This document shows positions 22,759 through 24,692 of a stretch of 24,692 nt of DNA, piece after piece. The notes beneath the pieces are model-generated. The model had not been told where the DNA came from and made no database searches. It worked only from the letters and a program-made list of their open reading frames with translations. The position numbers were made by a program, and so were the translations under genes. Source of the DNA: CAYNDL01 sp964396115 (lineage in GTDB: Bacteria; Patescibacteriota; Andersenbacteria; UBA10190; CAIZMI01); contig CAYNDL010000011.1 in NCBI GenBank assembly GCA_964396115.1, positions 1 through 24,692 on the forward strand. Reading direction: 5' to 3'. Positions within the stretch are counted from its first letter, which is position 1. Each line of letters opens with the position of its first letter.

Positions 22759-23074
22759 CTTGGGAACTCCACGTGTATCGATTCTCGCGAACCATCACCT
22801 GTCAGGAGATAGACGCGACACAAATCGAAGGTGAGATTGGTTACTCACTCCTACACGTTTTGTATTTCCCTAACATAGTGCCTCTTTACAACGCCCGCGT
22901 TTGGCACCACGGGAGGTTTTGACAGAACCAAGGTCAGGTTCCAATCGGATAAAAAGGTGCCACCCTTTCCATTCCGATCAGCGCATCCTGACACGAAGTC
23001 TGCCTATCGAGGAACCTTCGAACCCCGGATTGTTTTCTACTCGCGAACTTGCTTTTTGTTTTTTTATACCTTCC

Positions 23075-23113
23075 CCTTCTCTCATCACCATTTTTTAAAA
23101 TGAGGAGAGAAGG
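23075..23113 (-). repeat. Pyrimidine/purine hairpin in the spacer
   Basis: CCTTCTCTC (23075-23083) and GAGAGAAGG (23105-23113) are perfect 9-bp arms; the loop contains a nested CATTT/AAATG pairing. On the minus strand an A-rich linker (TATAAAAAAACAAAAAGC) follows, as with the two leader hairpins, but no SD and start codon come after it. Possibly a relic of the same leader design. Confidence 0.5.
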
Positions 23114-23192
23114 AAGCCCAACTTTTCAGCCGGGCGGATGTTTTTGCCACGTTATTGCCGCAGGATCTACATCAAACCTTGCGGATTATTTA

Positions 23193-23228
23193 AGTCCCAC
23201 TCCCAAAGGAGAATTCGCGGCTGGGACT
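23193..23228 (-). repeat. Hairpin just downstream of the 149-aa gene
   Basis: AGTCCCA (23193-23199) and TGGGACT (23222-23228) are perfect 7-bp arms with an inner CTCC/GGAG pairing, starting 10 bp after the stop codon on the minus strand. There is no U run after it, so it is at best a Rho-assisted or 3'-protecting structure. Confidence 0.45.
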
Positions 23229-23237
23229 GCAAGGACA

Positions 23238-23687
23238 CTACTTGTAGCGTCCGTTGCTGTTGTTCCGGTTGTTGGCCGGCTTCTTGGGCACTTCATTGCC
23301 CGCCTCGCGGATCTTCTCCGTGAGGAAGTCTTCCATGAGTTCGAGCTCATGGAAGCCGGCGGCGACCGGAATGAACCGGCGCTCGCGCTTGCAGGCCTCT
23401 TGGGTGAGGTAGCAGGCGCAGGCGTAGCGGTCCTTCCACATCGCCTTGAGTGCCGAAGCCAAGTCCTTTTGTCCGATGGCGACGGTCGCCTCGAGCATCA
23501 GGACCCGCCCCTGCACAGCCTTCTTTTGGAAGGCGGCCTTGCGAGCCTCTCGCAGGGCGGTCTGGACATCCTTGTCGCCGACCTGAATGGTCGACTGGAC
23601 GCCGTTGCCGTTTCCCGAGAAGAGGTTCTTCACGGTCCCAAAGCGGCCGGTGTTGAGACGAACACGGGTGGTGGTGGCGGTAGCCAT
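23238..23687 (-). CDS. Protein of unknown function, 149 aa
   Basis: Not recognised. The 149-residue product starts with a Thr/Ala/Val-rich segment and a glycine-rich NLFSGNGNG. A long helical part follows (about 38-130) with alternating charged and alanine residues (QTALREARKAAFQKKAVQG), two cysteines at 90 and 92 and one at 99. It ends in a lysine/asparagine low-complexity tail ANNRNNSNGRYK, probably disordered. No membrane helix or signal peptide. An open frame reaches 23801, but ATG 23685-23687 is chosen because AAAGGAG lies about 9 nt upstream. It follows a 16-bp hairpin and a CAAACAAAC linker, the same leader plan as the Cys-rich gene. The strongly charged helices could bind nucleic acid or protein; no function claimed. 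Confidence 0.7.
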   Translation of the reverse strand: MATATTTRVRLNTGRFGTVKNLFSGNGNGVQSTIQVGDKDVQTALREARKAAFQKKAVQGRVLMLEATVAIGQKDLASALKAMWKDRYACACYLTQEACKRERRFIPVAAGFHELELMEDFLTEKIREAGNEVPKKPANNRNNSNGRYK

Positions 23688-23718
23688 CGTCGTATCTCCT
23701 TTTTTTGTTTGTTTGTTA

Positions 23719-23770
23719 GTTCTCCTCCTCCGCGAGAACTTGGAGAGAAATTCCCGCGAAGGAGGAGAAC
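23719..23770 (-). repeat. 16-bp leader hairpin before the 149-aa gene
   Basis: Arms at 23755-23770 and 23719-23734 pair over 16 bp on minus-strand RNA, with one G-U; on plus-strand RNA this is a C-A mismatch. The 5' arm carries CTCCTCC, complementary to an SD, locked against GGAGGAGG in the 3' arm. The loop is 20 nt. The linker AACAAACAAACAAAAA and SD AAAGGAG follow at once. Confidence 0.65.
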
Positions 23771-23797
23771 CCAACTTGCGTAAGGCTAGGTTGGGTT
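23768..23797. repeat. 8-bp inverted repeat
   Basis: AACCCAAC (23768-23775) and GTTGGGTT (23790-23797), perfect, loop 14 nt. It adjoins the 16-bp leader hairpin and overlaps its outer arm by three bases, so the two stems are alternatives at their junction. Confidence 0.55.
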
Positions 23798-23800
23798 GCA

Positions 23801-23817
23801 CCGTGACTTTGTCACGG
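23801..23817. repeat. 7-bp hairpin with 3-nt loop
   Basis: CCGTGAC-TTT-GTCACGG, perfect. It is the first of three consecutive stems in the leader of the 149-aa gene when read on the minus strand. No U run follows on either strand, so it is not a standard terminator. Confidence 0.6.
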
Positions 23818-24107
23818 CTTTAAAGTAAACGTTGTGCAGGCCCTTCCCATGTTTGATAGACCTGGACTCTCCGCTCCAACAGCAGAGTGGCTGTGCTGCT
23901 CGGGCCGACGGGTTGGAACCGGCGGCATCTTTTTGCAGTCACAGTCTTTCACATCGACCCGGAATCGATGCTTTTGCAGTTCTCCCTTTCTCAACGTCCA
24001 GACTGTTCGGGAAGCTACAGTCAAAATGGACGCCGGGATGAGGCTACTGCCTCCTAACTGCGTGACGCGAGGCATACGTTTGGATGCCTAACACCACAGG
24101 GATTTAC

Positions 24108-24153
24108 CCCTCTATCGCGGCATGAATCATAAGACCCATGTCGCGAAAGAGGG
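24108..24153 (+). repeat. 17-position hairpin
   Basis: Arms 24108-24124 and 24137-24153 pair at 16 of 17 positions on plus-strand RNA (15 Watson-Crick, one G-U, one A-A mismatch). On minus-strand RNA the G-U position becomes C-A. So this stem fits plus-strand transcription slightly better, opposite to the leader hairpins. Loop 12 nt. Confidence 0.55.
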
Positions 24154-24155
24154 AT

Positions 24156-24194
24156 GGCATTACCGTTCATGGTGAACCATTCCCTTGTAATGCC
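24156..24194. repeat. 8-bp hairpin with nested stem
   Basis: GGCATTAC (24156-24163) and GTAATGCC (24187-24194), perfect, enclose GTTCA/TGAAC (24165-24169, 24173-24177). It begins two bases after the 17-position hairpin. Confidence 0.55.
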
Positions 24195-24218
24195 GTCGCA
24201 GTTTTTGCCCTTTCATTG

Positions 24219-24241
24219 ACACTGGCACTGCGCTCCAGTGT
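24219..24241. repeat. 7-bp inverted repeat
   Basis: ACACTGG (24219-24225) and CCAGTGT (24235-24241), perfect, loop 9 nt. Confidence 0.5.
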
Positions 24242-24254
24242 GTTAGAATCCCTA

Positions 24255-24274
24255 TCCTGCAATCCGTTGCAGGA
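24255..24274. repeat. 8-bp hairpin with tetraloop
   Basis: TCCTGCAA (24255-24262) and TTGCAGGA (24267-24274), perfect, loop TCCG on the plus strand (CGGA on the minus). A second hairpin starts two bases later. Confidence 0.6.
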
Positions 24275-24275
24275 C

Positions 24276-24300
24276 GTGACTTCTTCTCCGAAAAAGTCAC
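24276..24300 (-). repeat. 7-bp hairpin downstream of the 44-aa ORF
   Basis: GTGACTT (24276-24282) and AAGTCAC (24294-24300), perfect, loop 11 nt. On the minus strand it lies about 21 bp after the 44-aa ORF stop, with five T in its loop side (GACTTTTTCGG) but no U run after the stem. Together with the neighbouring 8-bp hairpin it could protect the 3' end of that transcript. Confidence 0.5.
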
Positions 24301-24321
24301 AGGGCTGGGATGATCAAACGC

Positions 24322-24456
24322 TCACGACTTCTTGCGTTTGGCGGCCATAGCCTTCCGAATCGCTTCCTCCTTGCGGAGGGCACGATCCAGACGGTCTAGC
24401 CAACCAGCGCTCAGTCGTGAGGCGCCGCTGATCAGGCGGACTCGGGAAGCCATCAT
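24322..24456 (-). CDS. Possible small basic protein, 44 aa
   Basis: Not recognised, and short. The frame starts with two ATGs (24454-24456 and 24451-24453) after an in-frame TAG and gives MMASRVRLISGASRLSAG, then WLDRLDRALRKEEAIRKAM, ending AAKRKKS. The second half is a highly charged amphipathic helix with a lysine/arginine end, protein-like rather than random. No SD is seen, and the start codons lie inside the 3' arm of a perfect 12-bp inverted repeat, so initiation would need this stem opened or the ORF is not translated from here. If real, the product may bind nucleic acid or ribosomes. Confidence 0.4.
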   Translation of the reverse strand: MMASRVRLISGASRLSAGWLDRLDRALRKEEAIRKAMAAKRKKS

Positions 24457-24488
24457 AAACTGCCACTAGCAGCTAGTGATGGCTTCCC
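24444..24488 (-). repeat. Perfect 12-bp inverted repeat over the 44-aa ORF start
   Basis: GGGAAGCCATCA (24444-24455) and TGATGGCTTCCC (24477-24488) are perfect. The 21-nt loop contains a further CTAG/CTAG palindrome region. On minus-strand RNA the 3' arm includes the second ATG and most of the first. Confidence 0.7.
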
Positions 24489-24544
24489 AAGGCTCCAATA
24501 AAAGCACGACATCGCGCCTGCTTCGGAAAACGCGTGTCATGCTT

Positions 24545-24581
24545 CCCCTTCAATTGCGAGGATGAATCGCAGCTCAAGGGG
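24545..24581. repeat. Two-step hairpin after the right-edge ORF
   Basis: CCCCTT (24545-24550) pairs with AAGGGG (24576-24581), with an inner TGCGA/TCGCA stem (24555-24559, 24567-24571) and a symmetrical internal loop of four bases on each side. On the minus strand it begins directly after the stop codon of the partial ORF, but no U run follows. Confidence 0.5.
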
Positions 24582-24692
24582 TCAAATTGTCGAAAGTTCC
24601 AGAGTATCAGGCTCTGGAAATAGACTTCTTCTCAGGACATGCAGTTGGATTTCCAAAGCACGGTCCAAAAAAGACTCTCCAAAAATCGCACT
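24582..24692 (-). CDS. Possible C-terminal end of an unidentified protein (partial)
   Basis: On the minus strand a frame is open from the right window edge to a TGA at 24582-24584, giving 36 residues that begin SAIFGESFLDRALEIQLHV and end LFPEPDTLELSTI. The composition is protein-like, with an amphipathic helix then an acidic end. The codons for FPEPDTLE contain a perfect 8-bp inverted repeat (TTCCAGAG/CTCTGGAA, 24597-24619), which weakens the coding case or shows a structured 3' end. No family can be named from so short a piece. Confidence 0.35.
   Translation of the reverse strand, partial: SAIFGESFLDRALEIQLHVLRRSLFPEPDTLELSTI

Larger units (their letters stand above)
22684..23237 (-). other. 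554-bp spacer without a convincing gene, containing several hairpins
   Basis: Between the 149-aa gene and the Cys-rich gene I see no ORF with both start signals and protein-like composition. Short frames of 11-37 codons on the minus strand lack good SDs. The stretch holds hairpins at 23193-23228, 23075-23113 and 22712-22758, a long-range GGCACC/GGTGCC pairing around 22910-22970 enclosing a GAACC/GGTTC stem, and the A/C-rich linkers that follow two of the hairpins. It may be a long structured leader or hold one or more small RNAs. Confidence 0.5.
23688..24321 (-). other. 634-bp spacer, hairpin-rich, no convincing gene
   Basis: Between the 44-aa ORF and the 149-aa gene there is no ORF with good start signals. 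An 87-codon minus frame (23812-24075) is open but has no well-placed SD, and its stop falls within a hairpin. The spacer carries at least nine inverted repeats; the strongest have their own entries. Weaker ones are CATCGA/TCGATG (23952-23970), GAGGC/GCCTC near 24038-24051 and AGGCAT/ATGCCT near 24070-24089. This could be a very long structured leader or a series of small RNAs. Confidence 0.5.

Noticed and set aside
22382..22798. Minus-strand frame of 138 codons overlapping the Cys-rich gene
   Set aside because: It crosses the leader hairpin, linker and SD of the Cys-rich gene in another register; the 85-aa frame has the better start and a coherent cysteine pattern.
22990..23040. tRNA-like phrase GGGGTTCGAAGGTTCC on the minus strand
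   Set aside because: The flanks of the TTCGAAG loop cannot form a 5-bp T stem, and no acceptor stem is found around it.
23049..23783. Plus-strand open frame (244 codons) over the 149-aa gene
   Set aside because: Antisense to the 149-aa gene, which has a good SD; it runs through three hairpins and both spacers and lacks start signals.
23812..24075. Minus-strand frame of 87 codons in the hairpin-rich spacer
   Set aside because: Part of it looks protein-like (RVDVKDCDCKKMPPVP), but the start has no SD at a usable distance and the stop lies in a hairpin stem; left undecided, not annotated.
24216..24249. Promoter-like TTGACA and TGTTAGAAT on the plus strand
   Set aside because: The boxes are 22 bp apart, too far for sigma-70, and the spacer is itself a hairpin; no plus-strand gene follows.
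21978..24620. CRISPR array or REP-type repeat family
   Set aside because: The inverted repeats differ from each other in sequence and spacing; no direct repeat of 20 or more bases recurs.
18361..24692. Prophage or transposon
   Set aside because: No integrase, transposase, capsid, terminase, terminal inverted repeat or target-site duplication could be found; the tmRNA-like RNA has both ends intact, unlike an attachment-site remnant.

Overview
The window looks like a piece of chromosome from a Patescibacteria (CPR)-type bacterium. This is inferred from the mix of genes (a compact, mostly overlapping wall-polysaccharide/murein/scpAB operon, a SpoIID-like protein, a PrsW-family protein), many small unassignable proteins, and absence of SD sites at several genes that head transcription units. 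TGA is used as a normal stop (for example at the end of murD and in several ATGA overlaps), which argues against the code-25 CPR lineages. No rRNA, CRISPR array, transposase or integrase is visible.

Layout. (1) 1-15459, all minus strand, is one long gene train read right to left: SpoIID-like secreted protein, GT4, Wzx-type flippase, GT4 (TuaH-like), GT4, GT2, O-antigen ligase/polymerase, GT2, GT2, scpA, scpB, D-Ala-D-Ala carboxypeptidase, mraY, murD, ftsW (cut by the window edge). It joins assembly, export and polymerisation of a surface polysaccharide with peptidoglycan precursor synthesis, septal wall synthesis and chromosome condensation. (2) 15526-18360, plus strand: PrsW-like membrane protease, a dolichyl-phosphate-mannose-synthase-like GT2 with two membrane helices, and another GT4. 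It is divergent from spoIID across a 66-bp spacer holding promoters for both directions. (3) 18361-24692 differs in character: by eye it is more GC-rich in places, has no recognisable housekeeping protein, and carries long structured spacers. It holds a 68-aa minus gene and a 503-aa plus gene that diverge across a promoter/palindrome region, a 482-aa minus protein ending in a complete response-regulator receiver domain, a 134-nt tmRNA-like RNA, a 76-aa two-helix membrane protein, an 85-aa Cys-rich protein, a 149-aa protein, a 44-aa basic ORF and the end of another ORF.

The most unusual parts are: the tmRNA-like RNA, with good tmRNA ends and P2-like helix but no room for a tag reading frame or pseudoknots; the hairpin-plus-CAAACAAAC-linker leaders in front of two small minus-strand genes, whose G-U pairs favour the minus-strand RNA; more than a dozen perfect or near-perfect inverted repeats in 21.98-24.62 kb; the orphan receiver-domain protein; and four promoter-like elements placed so close to start codons that the messages should be leaderless or nearly so.
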